A stretch of DNA of 64,000 nt from AWTP1-13 sp033764875 (GCA_033764875.1 JANRIO010000124.1:1-64000), one strand, 5' to 3'. Positions 46,501 through 55,986 are shown, counted from the first letter of the stretch. Notes: a model not told the origin generated them from the letters alone. Program-made: numbers and translations.

Positions 46501-47234
46501 GGGATCGTTCCTTTGCTTTGGCCGCCTTCGGCCATTGAACCTCTCGCCGATAGGGCGGCGAGCTTGCGGATCACCACGATGCGCCCTTGCGGCTCGGTGA
46601 GGCTTGCAACCAGCCGAGCCTCGAAGCTCCAGGCTTTGCGGGCCTCCGCGATCTCTGCATCCACCCCTTGACCTTTGAGGAAGAGGCCGACGGTCGCTGT
46701 CCCGAACAGGGGCGCGGAGTAGGCGAGAAGCCGGTCGAGCGCCGCCAGCGCACGCGCCGAAACCACCGCTGGCACCGGCAACCTAGCTTGAGTCGGCAGG
46801 CTTTCGATTCTTGTCGACAGGATATCCACCATCGGGGCAAGGCCGGCCTGCCGTGCCACCTCGCGCAGGAAGGCGCATTTTCGGGCGTGGCTCTCGACCA
46901 GTACCACCTTGCTCGGCGGGCTGCCCTCGCGCGGCACGGGCGCATAGCGGGGGTCCTGCCGCAGGATGGCGGCGACGAGGCCCGGGAAGCCGGCACCCGA
47001 GCCCATGTCGAGCCAGAGGCCCGGCGTCTTTTCCGCGAGCGGCACGATCTGGGCGCTGTCGGCCAGATGGCGGTGCCAGACCTCGTCGAGCGTGCTCGGC
47101 GCGACCAGGTTCACGGCCTTCTGCCACTGGCGCAAGAGGGCGGCGTAAAGTTCAAGCCTTTCAAGTGTTTCACGTGAAACATCGAACGCCGCTGCGAACG
47201 TTTCCGGGCCGTCGATGTGGACAACTTCGCGCAA
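46497..47234 (-). CDS. rsmG: 16S rRNA (guanine-527-N7)-methyltransferase RsmG
   Basis: A 245-residue Rossmann methyltransferase: FDVSRETLERLELYAALLRQWQKAVNLVAPSTLDEVWHRHLADS near the start, LDMGSGAGFPGLV as the SAM-binding loop, and VLVESHARKCAFLREVARQ. The only workable start is a TTG at 47234, since TAG lies in frame three codons upstream. A parS at 47166-47181 encodes residues around VSRET, so the segregation site is part of the reading frame. Confidence 0.94.
   Translation of the reverse strand: MREVVHIDGPETFAAAFDVSRETLERLELYAALLRQWQKAVNLVAPSTLDEVWHRHLADSAQIVPLAEKTPGLWLDMGSGAGFPGLVAAILRQDPRYAPVPREGSPPSKVVLVESHARKCAFLREVARQAGLAPMVDILSTRIESLPTQARLPVPAVVSARALAALDRLLAYSAPLFGTATVGLFLKGQGVDAEIAEARKAWSFEARLVASLTEPQGRIVVIRKLAALSARGSMAEGGQSKGTIP
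47166..47181. other. parS: parS centromere site inside rsmG
   Basis: A second perfect TGTTTCACGTGAAACA, within codons for about residues 18-23 of RsmG. The two parS copies in the window are 6.3 kb apart and flank the parAB genes. Confidence 0.95.
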
Positions 47235-47312
47235 GTGATTCTACCGCCAAGGAAAAACTGCAGGGCCACCGGCGTCGGACCTCCGCCGATCTTGGACCCC
47301 TCCCGCCAGGGG

Positions 47313-49196
47313 TCAAGCGCGCTTGCGCTCCCCCCGCCTCTTCAGATGGGCGAGGAGCAGCAGCTGTGCCGAGGCCGTGACCCCTTCCAGCCGGCAGGCA
47401 TGGGCCAGGGTCGCGGGCTTGGCCACCTCCAGCCGCTGCCGCACCTCGGCCGACATCCCTGCGATGGCCGCGTAGTCGAAGTCGTGGGGAATCTTGAGGT
47501 TTTCTTCCCGGCGCAGCGCCATCACGTCGGCGTCCTGCCGATCCACGTAGGAGGCGTAGCGCGCATCGACCGTGAGCTGCGCCGCGATCGGCGGCGAGAG
47601 CCCACCGATCTGCGGCCAGACCGCAGCAAGCCGGTCCGCATCCACCTCCGGAAACGCCAGCAATTCGAAAGCGCTGCGCCGCCGCCCGTCGCGGTTGATC
47701 TCGATGCCGTGCCGCGCCGCCTCGTTGGGCGTCAGGCTCAGGCTTTCCAGCAGCGCTCGCCCCGCCGCTAGAGCCGTCGCCTTGGCCTCGAAGGCGCGGG
47801 CGCGCTCGGGCCCGACGCAGCCCAGGTCAAGCCCCCGGGGCGTCAGGCGCTGGTCGGCGTTGTCGGCCCTCAGGCGCAGACGGAACTCCGCCCGCGAGGT
47901 GAACATGCGGTAGGGCTCGGAGACGCCTCTCGTCACCAGGTCGTCGATCATCACGCCAAGATAGCCCTCGGCCCGCGACACCACGAAGTCGGCCCTGCCG
48001 CCCCCGGCCGCCAGCGCGGCGTTGATCCCCGCCGCGATGCCCTGGGCGCCCGCCTCCTCGTATCCGGTCGTGCCGTTGATCTGGCCGGCCAGATACAGGC
48101 CCGGCAGCTTGCGGCAGGCCAGCGTCGGCTCCAGCTCCCGCGGGTCCACGTAGTCGTACTCGATGGCGTAGCCGTAGCGCTTGACCCGCACGTCCGCGAG
48201 GCCGGGCATGGTCCGCAGGAACGCGTCCTGCACCTCCACCGGCAGCGAGGTCGAGATGCCGTTGGGGTAGACGGTGTCGTCGTCGAGGCCCTCGGGCTCC
48301 AGGAAGATCTGGTGCCCCGTCCGGTCGGCGAACCGCACCACCTTGTCCTCGATCGAGGGGCAGTAGCGCGGCCCCACGCCCTCGATTTGGCCGCAATACA
48401 TGGGGGCCCGGTGCAGGTTCGCCCGGATGATGCCGTGCGTGGCCTCCGTCGTGGTCGTGACCCCGCAGGCGATCTGGCGGTTCGTGATCTGCGCGGTCAG
48501 GAACGAGAACGGCACCGGCGGGTCGTCGCCGGCCTGCATCTCGAGGCGATCCCAGGCGATGGAGCCGGCCTCAAGTCGCGCCGGCGTGCCCGTCTTGAGC
48601 CTACCGAGCCTCAGCTCGGCCGCGATGAGCCGCTCCGACAGGCCCAGCGCCGGCGCCTCGCCGATGCGGCCGGCCGGTGTCTTCACCTCGCCCTGGTGGA
48701 TGACCCCGCGCAGGAACGTGCCCGTGGTCAGCACCACCGCCCCCGCCCGCACCGCCTCTCCGCCGGCCAGCACGACGCCGCGCACGGCGCCCGTCTCGAT
48801 CACCAGATCCTCGACCCCGCCCTCGATCACGCAGAGCCCGGCCGTGGCCGTGATCGCGGCCTGCATGGCCTGCCGGTAGAGCTTGCGGTCGGCCTGCGCT
48901 CGGGGCCCGTGCACGGCAGGGCCCTTCGAGCGGTTGAGCAGGCGGAACTGGATGCCCGCGGCGTCCGCCACCCGCCCCATCAGGCCGTCGAGCGCATCGA
49001 TCTCGCGCACGAGATGGCCCTTGCCGAGCCCGCCGATGGCCGGGTTGCACGACATCTCGCCGATGGTCGCGAGCCTGTGCGTGACCAGCGCGGTGCGGGC
49101 TCCCATGCGCGCCGCCGCCGCCGCGGCCTCGCAGCCGGCGTGCCCGCCGCCCACGACCACGACGTCGAAGCTCGATGCTGTGCCGGCCGTTGCCAT
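47313..49196 (-). CDS. mnmG: tRNA uridine-5-carboxymethylaminomethyl modification enzyme MnmG
   Basis: About 627 residues. The FAD-binding GGGHAGCEAAAAAARMG opens the protein; GGLGKGHLVREIDALDGLMG and the CGPRYCPS-like GVGPRYCPSIEDKVVRF region with the catalytic Cys are intact; C-terminal GITAA-type segments end near DYAAIAGMSAEVRQRL. It works with MnmE on wobble uridines. Several in-frame starts exist; MATAGT at 49196 is closest to the family start. Its end lies 78 bp from the TTG of rsmG. Confidence 0.96.
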   Translation of the reverse strand: MATAGTASSFDVVVVGGGHAGCEAAAAAARMGARTALVTHRLATIGEMSCNPAIGGLGKGHLVREIDALDGLMGRVADAAGIQFRLLNRSKGPAVHGPRAQADRKLYRQAMQAAITATAGLCVIEGGVEDLVIETGAVRGVVLAGGEAVRAGAVVLTTGTFLRGVIHQGEVKTPAGRIGEAPALGLSERLIAAELRLGRLKTGTPARLEAGSIAWDRLEMQAGDDPPVPFSFLTAQITNRQIACGVTTTTEATHGIIRANLHRAPMYCGQIEGVGPRYCPSIEDKVVRFADRTGHQIFLEPEGLDDDTVYPNGISTSLPVEVQDAFLRTMPGLADVRVKRYGYAIEYDYVDPRELEPTLACRKLPGLYLAGQINGTTGYEEAGAQGIAAGINAALAAGGGRADFVVSRAEGYLGVMIDDLVTRGVSEPYRMFTSRAEFRLRLRADNADQRLTPRGLDLGCVGPERARAFEAKATALAAGRALLESLSLTPNEAARHGIEINRDGRRRSAFELLAFPEVDADRLAAVWPQIGGLSPPIAAQLTVDARYASYVDRQDADVMALRREENLKIPHDFDYAAIAGMSAEVRQRLEVAKPATLAHACRLEGVTASAQLLLLAHLKRRGERKRA

Positions 49197-49325
49197 GGGT
49201 GGACGCAACCCGTTGTCGGACATGCCTGTCTCTGCGCGCACGCTTACTGGAACCGGCCCCGGGCGTCAAAGGCCGCCGGGGCCGGCCAGTGCTGGCCACG
49301 CCTCGGCCAGGCCCCGCGACCCGCT

Positions 49326-50360
49326 TCACCCTTTGCCGGCAGGCCCTGCCAACCGCCCGATGTCCACCAGCAGCGCCCCCGCCAGCGCGCCTTCGAGGCT
49401 CGAGCTCAGGCGCGCCGCCTTGGCGGTCTCGGCAATGCGCGCCAGCGCCGCCGCGAGCTTGGCCAGGCTCCAGGCCCGCAGCTGCGCCTCGATCTCCGGC
49501 TTCTGCTTGAAGTGCGGCGGCGGTCGCATCTGCCGCAGCGCCTCGTCCATGGATTTGCCGGCCTCGAGCTGCACCCGCACCCGGTGCAGGCGCAGGAAGT
49601 GTCGCTGTAGTGCTGCGATGGCGCCTTGTGCGCTCTCCCCGCCCGCCTCGCAGCGGTCGAGCTCGCGCAACGCCTCGCGCACCCGCCCGGAGGCCGTCGC
49701 CATCACCACGCGGTCGAGGGCGAGCTCGGCCGCATCGCCCACGCAGGCCTCGATATCATCCTCCTCGATGCGGCCCTTGTCCCGGGCATACAGCGCGAGC
49801 TTCTCGATCTCGCCGCGCGACAGTGCCCTGTCGGCGCCGAGGCGCATCTGCAGCAGCCGGCGCGCCTCGGGGCTGATCTCGACCCCGGCGCTGCCGAGGA
49901 CCTCGCGCATCAGCGCGTCGAGGTCGCGCGCCTCGTCCGGGTAGCACGCGATCGCGGCTGCCTTCGCGGCCTTCTCGAACAGCGCCCGCAGCGCCTCGTC
50001 CGGCCGCAGGTTGCCCGCCTCGACGATCAGCACCCCGGCGATGTCGGGGCCCTCGATCAGCGGCTTGAGGCTCTGCGCGTTGATCCGCCGGCCCGTCGTG
50101 GCGCGCACGACCTTGCGCCCGCCGAACATCGGCACCGTGTTGAGCTCGACGATGAGCCGGTCCGGGTCCTCCTCGAGGCTGGCATCGTCCATGCGCAGCA
50201 CCTCGCCCGGCGGGTCGTCGCGGGCGGCGATGCTGCGCGCGACCTGGGCGCTGCGCTCGGAGACGAGGCCCGCGTCGCTGCCGTAGAGCAGGATCAGCGC
50301 CGGCAGCCGCTCGACGGCTTTGAGGAAGGCATCGGCCTGGTGAGCTTTGACGGCGACCAT
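49326..50360 (-). CDS. holA: DNA polymerase III delta subunit
   Basis: A 344-residue clamp-loader subunit: FLKAVERLPALILLYGSDAGLVSERSAQVAR at the start, then LLIVE-type GVLIVEAGNLRPDEALRALFEK, a helical lid (CVGDAAELALDRVVMATASG) and the C-terminal collar domain ending FKQKPEIEAQLRAWSLAKLAAALARI. It opens the beta clamp in the loader complex. It follows lptE by about 100 bp on the same strand, the conserved leuS-lptE-holA order. Confidence 0.95.
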   Translation of the reverse strand: MVAVKAHQADAFLKAVERLPALILLYGSDAGLVSERSAQVARSIAARDDPPGEVLRMDDASLEEDPDRLIVELNTVPMFGGRKVVRATTGRRINAQSLKPLIEGPDIAGVLIVEAGNLRPDEALRALFEKAAKAAAIACYPDEARDLDALMREVLGSAGVEISPEARRLLQMRLGADRALSRGEIEKLALYARDKGRIEEDDIEACVGDAAELALDRVVMATASGRVREALRELDRCEAGGESAQGAIAALQRHFLRLHRVRVQLEAGKSMDEALRQMRPPPHFKQKPEIEAQLRAWSLAKLAAALARIAETAKAARLSSSLEGALAGALLVDIGRLAGPAGKG

Positions 50361-50462
50361 GGGCTGAGTGTGTGGCCCGGATCGGCGGCCGAGATCAAGC
50401 AGGATCGGGCCCGCGCCGGGGCGAGAGGCGACAACGCCCCCCTCGGCCTGCCTGGTGGCGTC

Positions 50463-51017
50463 TCAGGCCGAGCGCGAGAGATAGACCGCGACGCGGTTCT
50501 TGATGTCTTCCGCGACGTTGCGCGCGACGCGGTTCTCCGCGTCCTCGCGGGCGCGCACGTTCGAGTAGATCGAGTCGAAGCGCTCGAAGGCGCCGCGGCC
50601 GTAGCTCGTGCCCTCGAACAGCACGCGCTTCGGGTTCTTCACGTCGACGAGCCTGAAATTCGCCTCGAGCAGGTAGATCTGCCCGCGCGAGGTGCCGTCC
50701 GACTGCACCAGGGTGGTGTGCAGCGTATCGCGCAGCGCCACCTCGAGGCGGAAGGCGGGCGGCGGGGCCTCGTGGCCGCCGGTGTTCTGGAACACCAGCT
50801 CGTTGCGCACGCGCTGGCCGACGCGGCCGGGGATCGGCGCGATATCCACCTTTGCGAGCTGCAGCGGAACGCTGTCCGGGCCGCTGGCATAGAGCGGCTG
50901 GAACCCCGACGACCCGCAGGCCGAGAGGAATGGTGTGGTGGCGGCAGCGAACAGCAGGCCCCGCATCATGCGACGCCGGCTCATTCCCACGCGAGCCTGA
51001 CCCTCATCCGACGACAT
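50463..51017 (-). CDS. lptE: LPS-assembly lipoprotein LptE
   Basis: A 184-residue lipoprotein with a lipobox FLSACG near residue 34, then the LptE-like domain GFQPLYASG, GQRVRNELVFQNTGGHEAPPPAFRLEVALRDTLHTTLV and RVLFEGTSYGRGAFERFDSIYSNVRAREDAENRVARNVAEDIKNRVAVYLSR. It plugs the LptD barrel and helps insert LPS into the outer membrane. The ATG at 51017 overlaps the leuS end by 14 bp; a start at 50984 is also possible. Confidence 0.92.
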   Translation of the reverse strand: MSSDEGQARVGMSRRRMMRGLLFAAATTPFLSACGSSGFQPLYASGPDSVPLQLAKVDIAPIPGRVGQRVRNELVFQNTGGHEAPPPAFRLEVALRDTLHTTLVQSDGTSRGQIYLLEANFRLVDVKNPKRVLFEGTSYGRGAFERFDSIYSNVRAREDAENRVARNVAEDIKNRVAVYLSRSA

Positions 51018-53601
51018 TCACGATCCTTTGCGGCACCACGATCACCTTCTTGACCGGCTTCCCGGCCAGGGCTCGCACGACCGATTCGAGGCCGAGAGCA
51101 GCCGTTTCGATCTCCCCCGCTGTCGCATCTCTGGCGACCGTAAGCTCATCGCGACGCTTTCCATTCACCTGTACGGCAATGGTAATCTGATCGTCAACGA
51201 GCAATGCCGCTTCGGCCTGCGGCCAGGGTTGATCGGCGAGCAAGGTGTTGTAGCCAAGCCGCGCCCAGCAGTCCTCGGCGAGATGCGGCAGCATGGGCCC
51301 GACCATCTGCACCAGCAACTCTCCCGCCTCGCGGATGGCGAAATCAAGGCCTTGGCCGGATTTCCCCAGCAACGATTGAAGCGTGTTCAAGAACTCGTAG
51401 ATCTGCGCCACGGCAACGTTGTAGCGCAGGCCTTCGATATTCTGCCCCACGGCGGCCAGGGCCTTGTGCGCGGCCTTGCGCAGCTCGTTGGCCTCGGGGC
51501 CGAGCTCGCCGGGCCTAGCCAGTGGCTTGGGCGCCTTCTCCACCACCTCGTCGATGATCCGGGAGATGCGCTGCACCTGCCGCCCGGCGCCCGCCACGCC
51601 GCCCTCGGTCCAGATGATGTCGCGGTCGGGCGGGCTGTCCGAGACGATGAACAGCCGCGCCGTGTCGGCGCCGAAATGGGCGATGATGTCGTCCGGGTCC
51701 ACCACGTTCTTGCGCGACTTCGACATCTTCTCGATGGCGCCGATCACGACCGGCTTGCCCGAGGCGATGTGGGTGGCCTTGCGCGCCGCGCCCTCGCCCT
51801 CGATGCGCACCTCCGACGGCATCAGCCATTCGCCGCTTTCGGCCCGGAAGGTCTCGTGCACCACGATGCCCTGCGTGAACATGGCTGTGAACGGCTCGTC
51901 CACGTTGCCGTGCCCCGTGGCCTTCATGCCGCGCGCGAAGAAGCGGGCGTAGAGCAGGTGCAGGACGGCGTGCTCCTTGCCGCCGATGTACTGGTCGACG
52001 GGCATCCAGCGGTCGATCGCAGCTTTCACGGTCGGCGTCGGCGCGTCGGGCGCGCAATAGCGGTACGGGTACCACGAGCTGTCGACGAAGGTGTCCATGG
52101 TGTCCGTCTCGCGCCGGGCATCGGCGCCGCACTTGGGACACGTGGTGAATTTCCACGTCGGGTGGTGGTCGAGCGGGTTGCCCGGCCGGTCGAACGTGGC
52201 GTCCTCCGGCAGCTTGACCGGCAGATCCTTCTGCGGCACCGGCACGATCCCGCAGGCCTCGCAGTGGATGACCGGGATCGGGCAGCCCCAGTAGCGCTGG
52301 CGCGAGATCAGCCAGTCGCGCAGGCGGTAGTTGACCTTGCGCTCGCCGAGGCCGCGCTCCTTGAGCCAGTCGGCCACCTTGTCCTTGGCGGCCTCCACCG
52401 ACAGCCCGTCGAGCCACTGCGAGTTGAACAGCGTGCCGTCGCCGAGATAGGGCTCGTCGGCGACGCTGAAGCTGGCGGCGTCGGCGCCCGGCGGCAGCAC
52501 TACGGGCACGATCGGGCGTCCGTACTTGCGGGCGAAGTCGTGGTCGCGCTGGTCGTGCGCCGGGCAGCCGAAGATGGCGCCCGTGCCGTAGTCCATGAGG
52601 ATGAAGTTGGCGACGAACACCGGCAGCGTCTCGCCGGGCTTCAGGGGGTGCTCGGCAACCACACCCGTGTCGAAGCCCTTCTTCTCCGCGCGCGCCAGCG
52701 CCTCCTCGGTGGTGCCGATCTTGCGGCATTCCTCGATGAAGGCGGCAAGCTTCACGCTCTTCTTGGCCAGGTGCTGGGCAAGCGGATGCTCCGGCGAGAT
52801 GGCCATGAACGAGGCCCCGAACAGCGTGTCCGGCCGCGTCGTGAAGATCTCCAGGCTCGCGAGCTTCTTGGGCAGCTTCGGGCCCTTCAGCGCGAAGCTG
52901 ACGAGCTGCCCCGTGGAGCGCCCGATCCAGTTGCGCTGCGAGGTGCATACGAAGTCGGGCCAGCGTCCCGCAAAGCCGTCCAGCGCCTCGAGCAGCTGGT
53001 CGGCATAGGCCGTGATGCGGAAGAACCACTGCGTCAGGTCGCGCTGCTCGACGACGGCGCCCGAGCGCCAGCCGCGCCCGTCGATCACCTGCTCGTTGGC
53101 CAGCACCGAGTTCTCGACCGGGTCCCAGTTCACCTTCGCCGTGCGCCGGTACGCCAGCCCGGCCTCGAGGAAGTCGAGGAACAGCCGCTGCTGGTGCACG
53201 TAGTAGCTGGGATCGCAGGTGGCGAACTCGCGGCTCCAGTCGATCGACAGGCCCATCGACTTGAGCTGGGCCTTCATCGTCGCGATGTTCTCGTAGGTCC
53301 ACTTCGCGGGATGGACCTTGCGCTCCATGGCGGCGTTCTCGGCCGGCAGCCCGAACGCGTCCCAGCCCATGGGATGCAGAACATTGAATCCTTTTGCCCG
53401 CATGTAGCGGGCCATCACGTCCCCCAACGTGTAGTTGCGCACATGCCCCATATGCACGCGGCCCGAGGGGTAGGGAAACATCTCGAGCTGGTAGCGCTTG
53501 GGCCGGCTGTCGTCGTCCCGGGTGAGGAACGTCTGCCGCTCCTCCCACACCTTCTGCCAGTGCTTTTCGCGCAGGGGCGCGTTGTAGCGTTCGGATGCCA
53601 T
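51004..53601 (-). CDS. leuS: Leucyl-tRNA synthetase
   Basis: An 865-residue class I synthetase with FPYPSGRVHMGHVRNY (HIGH motif), the CP1 editing domain including TTRPDTLFGASFMAISPEHPLA, a zinc-type CPKCGADARRETDTMDTFVDSSWY and KMSKSRKNVV (KMSKS). The C-terminal tRNA-binding domain ends PVKKVIVVPQRIVNVV. The start MASERYNAPLREKHWQKVWEE is the conserved one. First gene of the leuS-lptE-holA unit; its promoter must lie in or beside the repeat-rich 53602-54010 stretch. Confidence 0.97.
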   Translation of the reverse strand: MASERYNAPLREKHWQKVWEERQTFLTRDDDSRPKRYQLEMFPYPSGRVHMGHVRNYTLGDVMARYMRAKGFNVLHPMGWDAFGLPAENAAMERKVHPAKWTYENIATMKAQLKSMGLSIDWSREFATCDPSYYVHQQRLFLDFLEAGLAYRRTAKVNWDPVENSVLANEQVIDGRGWRSGAVVEQRDLTQWFFRITAYADQLLEALDGFAGRWPDFVCTSQRNWIGRSTGQLVSFALKGPKLPKKLASLEIFTTRPDTLFGASFMAISPEHPLAQHLAKKSVKLAAFIEECRKIGTTEEALARAEKKGFDTGVVAEHPLKPGETLPVFVANFILMDYGTGAIFGCPAHDQRDHDFARKYGRPIVPVVLPPGADAASFSVADEPYLGDGTLFNSQWLDGLSVEAAKDKVADWLKERGLGERKVNYRLRDWLISRQRYWGCPIPVIHCEACGIVPVPQKDLPVKLPEDATFDRPGNPLDHHPTWKFTTCPKCGADARRETDTMDTFVDSSWYPYRYCAPDAPTPTVKAAIDRWMPVDQYIGGKEHAVLHLLYARFFARGMKATGHGNVDEPFTAMFTQGIVVHETFRAESGEWLMPSEVRIEGEGAARKATHIASGKPVVIGAIEKMSKSRKNVVDPDDIIAHFGADTARLFIVSDSPPDRDIIWTEGGVAGAGRQVQRISRIIDEVVEKAPKPLARPGELGPEANELRKAAHKALAAVGQNIEGLRYNVAVAQIYEFLNTLQSLLGKSGQGLDFAIREAGELLVQMVGPMLPHLAEDCWARLGYNTLLADQPWPQAEAALLVDDQITIAVQVNGKRRDELTVARDATAGEIETAALGLESVVRALAGKPVKKVIVVPQRIVNVVG

Positions 53602-53700
53602 TTCGGTCTTGCTCTTGGGGTACCGCCGTATCGAGCGCCGTTGATGGACGATTGCGGCCCATCCGGTCAAGCAAACCGGGGCGGTGCTGCCGTGTGCATT

Positions 53701-53983
53701 GTGTCGTCGTTTTCTCGGCTTGACGACATGTGAGAGCGGATATGTCGGGGAAGGCGACAGGTGCCCGCGCCGTCGTGTCGATGAGTTACAATTTCGTCGA
53801 CATGAGGAGGCTCACATGCCGACCCCACCGAAATGAAGGGCCCACATGCCGGCTGGGACGACACGACTCGGATAACGTGTCGTCAAAACGCAAAATCTCC
53901 GACATATCCGTATTGACATGTCGGTAGCGCCGACATATCTGACACCATGTGTCGCGAAAAATGCGATTTGACGACATATCATG
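53701..53983. repeat. Cluster of CGACA/TGTCG short repeats between leuS and fic
   Basis: At least a dozen copies of the CGACA(T/C) half-site occur in both orientations in 283 bp. Examples are TGACGACATG (53721), ATATGTCGG (53740), GTCGTGTCGA (53773), TCGTCGACATG (53795), GACGACACGAC (53857), GTGTCGTC (53877), CCGACATATCC (53899), GACATGTCGG (53915), CCGACATATC (53930), TGTGTCGCG (53948) and GACGACATATC (53970). Some form palindromes (GACATGTC). The stretch is less GC-rich toward fic. It may be an operator array, transposon-end repeats or iterons; see findings. Confidence 0.7.
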
Positions 53984-54010
53984 CCGCGACCTGGTTGCTG
54001 AGACCAAACC

Positions 54011-55171
54011 ATGGACCCCAAGCAGCCATACAACGACCTTCCTCTTCTCCCGCCGCAGGCGGAGCTGGAAACCAAGGCCATCCTCAAGAAGTGCATCACG
54101 GCCCGCACGGCGCTGGCCGAGCTCAAGCTGGCGGGCGGGCTTATTACCGATCCGAGCATCCTCATCCACGCCATCCCCAATCTCGAGGCCAAGGACAGCT
54201 CGGCCATCGAGAACATCGTCACGACCAACGACGAGCTCTACAAGGACGCCAGCGGCATCACGCAGGAATCGTCCACCACGACGAAAGAAGCCGCGCGCTA
54301 TCGCAACGCGCTCTATGCGGCTGTCGACACCATGAAGGGGCTGCCTCTATCAGCGCGGATCGCAGTGGAAACGTGCCGCATGGTCACCGGCATCGATCTC
54401 GACGTGCGTCGCACGCCTGGAACGACGCTCAGCAACACATTCACTGGTGAGGTCATCTACACGCCGCCCGAAGGCGAGCAGCGCCTTCGCGGGCTGCTCC
54501 GCAACTGGGAGCAGTTCGCGAACACGAGCGGCGACATCGATCCATTGGTGCGCATGGCCGTGCTTCACTATCAGTTCGAGGCCATCCATCCGTTCCCCGA
54601 CGGCAACGGTCGCACCGGACGCATCCTGAATATTCTGAGCCTGATCCAGGATGGTCTGCTCGACCTGCCGACGCTCTATCTCAGCCGCCACATTCTCAAG
54701 ACGCGTGGGGCCTATTATTCGCTTCTTTCGCGCGTCACCTCGCATCGGGACTGGGAGGCGTGGATCCTCTACATGCTCACGGCGGTCGAGGAGACCTCGA
54801 TCTGGACGACAGCGAAGATCAAAGCCATTCGTGCCCTCATGGACGACACGACGGCTTACGTCCGAGTCAATTCGAAGCTGCCGCATGCCGTGGTCGAGCA
54901 GATCTTCACCCAGACCTACAATCGCATCGGCAACCTGGTGGAGCGCGGCATCGCCGGCCGCGAAGCTTCGGCGAAGTATCTGCGCGAGCTCGAAAGGCTT
55001 GGCGTGCTCGAAGCCGAGAAAACCGGGCGCGATGTAATCTTTCTCCATCGCAAGTATCTGACCGTGCTCGATAGCGACGATCATTCATTCGAGCCCTATG
55101 GAGCTGCCGGCAAGCCCGCACCTGCCAAGAGGCGTGCGGCGACCGGCGAGACAAGAAAGAAATCCGCATGA
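54011..55171 (+). CDS. Fic-domain adenylyltransferase, class II (N-terminal inhibitory motif)
   Basis: A 386-residue Fic protein. The catalytic loop is HPFPDGNGRTGR (His193 to Arg204), complete. The N-terminal inhibitory helix is SSAIEN (Ser63 to Asn68), matching the S/T-x3-E-G/N motif that blocks ATP gamma-phosphate binding, with the Glu at 67. The Fic_N region precedes it, and a C-terminal winged-helix-like domain (ASAKYLRELERLGVLEAEKTGRDVIF) follows. It would AMPylate a protein, perhaps itself, once inhibition is relieved. The stop overlaps the yggS ATG (ATGA). Base composition looks lower in GC than its neighbours, and relatives usually lack a gene here, suggesting acquisition. Confidence 0.92.
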   Translation: MDPKQPYNDLPLLPPQAELETKAILKKCITARTALAELKLAGGLITDPSILIHAIPNLEAKDSSAIENIVTTNDELYKDASGITQESSTTTKEAARYRNALYAAVDTMKGLPLSARIAVETCRMVTGIDLDVRRTPGTTLSNTFTGEVIYTPPEGEQRLRGLLRNWEQFANTSGDIDPLVRMAVLHYQFEAIHPFPDGNGRTGRILNILSLIQDGLLDLPTLYLSRHILKTRGAYYSLLSRVTSHRDWEAWILYMLTAVEETSIWTTAKIKAIRALMDDTTAYVRVNSKLPHAVVEQIFTQTYNRIGNLVERGIAGREASAKYLRELERLGVLEAEKTGRDVIFLHRKYLTVLDSDDHSFEPYGAAGKPAPAKRRAATGETRKKSA

Positions 55172-55833
55172 CGGCTGCCGTCGATCACTTGCGCGCGGTC
55201 GAGACCCGCATCGCCGCTGCCGCCCGCGAGGCGCGCCGCGATCCGGCCTCCGTCCACCTCGTCGCCGTCTCCAAGACCTTCGGCGCCGACGACATCCTGC
55301 CCGTGCTCGACGCCGGCCAGCGTCTGTTCGGCGAGAACCGCGTGCAGGAGGCGCAGGCCAAGTGGCCGGCCCTGCGGGCGCGATTTCCCGATGTCGAGCT
55401 GCACCTGATCGGGCCGTTGCAGTCCAACAAGGCGCGCGAGGCCGTCGCCCTGTTCGACGCGTTTCACGCCATCGACCGGCCCAAGATCGCCGACGCCATC
55501 GCCGCCGAGCTCGCGCGCCAGGGCAAGGCCATGAAGCTGTTCGTCCAGGTCAACACCGGCGAGGAGCCGCAGAAGGCGGGCGTGGTGCCGCGGCAGGCCG
55601 AGGCGCTGCTGCGCCATTGCCGCGAGGGGCTTGGGCTTGCGATCGCGGGCTTGATGTGCATTCCCCCGGTCGACGACGAGCCGGCGCTGCATTTCGCCCT
55701 GCTCGCCAAGCTCGCGGCGGAGTTCGGCCTGTCGGAGCTGTCCATGGGCATGAGTGCCGATTTCGAGACCGCCATTGCGCTGGGCGCCACCTACGTCCGC
55801 GTCGGCAGCCAGATCTTCGGCCACCGCGGTTGA
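55168..55833 (+). CDS. yggS: YggS-family PLP homeostasis protein
   Basis: A 221-residue alanine-racemase-fold PLP protein: VHLVAVSKTF with the PLP Lys, DAGQRLFGENRVQEAQAKW, ELHLIGPLQSNKAREAV, VNTGEEPQKAGV, LMCIPP and LSMGMSADFETAIALGATYVRVGSQIFG. It binds PLP without amino-acid turnover and buffers vitamin B6 pools. Its start overlaps the fic stop, so it may now depend on fic transcription. Confidence 0.95.
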   Translation: MTAAVDHLRAVETRIAAAAREARRDPASVHLVAVSKTFGADDILPVLDAGQRLFGENRVQEAQAKWPALRARFPDVELHLIGPLQSNKAREAVALFDAFHAIDRPKIADAIAAELARQGKAMKLFVQVNTGEEPQKAGVVPRQAEALLRHCREGLGLAIAGLMCIPPVDDEPALHFALLAKLAAEFGLSELSMGMSADFETAIALGATYVRVGSQIFGHRG

Positions 55834-55986
55834 GGCGTCCGGAGGGTGCTCTCGAAACCTGCGCACAACCTGCCGCCTGCCACTGGGCCGCCGCGGACGC
55901 AATGCTAACGTCCCGGAAACGATTCGGCGCCCTGTCCCTGCGTGCCCGGTCTCGCGACGCCACGAGACGCCCATGAGGAGACACGC

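Noticed and set aside
53730..53927. Small Cys/Met/Ser-rich proteins in the pre-fic region, on both strands
   Set aside because: The repeated peptide strings simply translate the CGACATG/CATGTCG repeats; there is no ribosome site or codon bias.
53701..53983. CRISPR array
   Set aside because: The repeats are only 5-11 bp, in both orientations and irregularly spaced, with no uniform spacers and no cas genes.
55458..55470. A third parS copy
   Set aside because: Only GTTTCACG is shared; the right half of the palindrome is missing.
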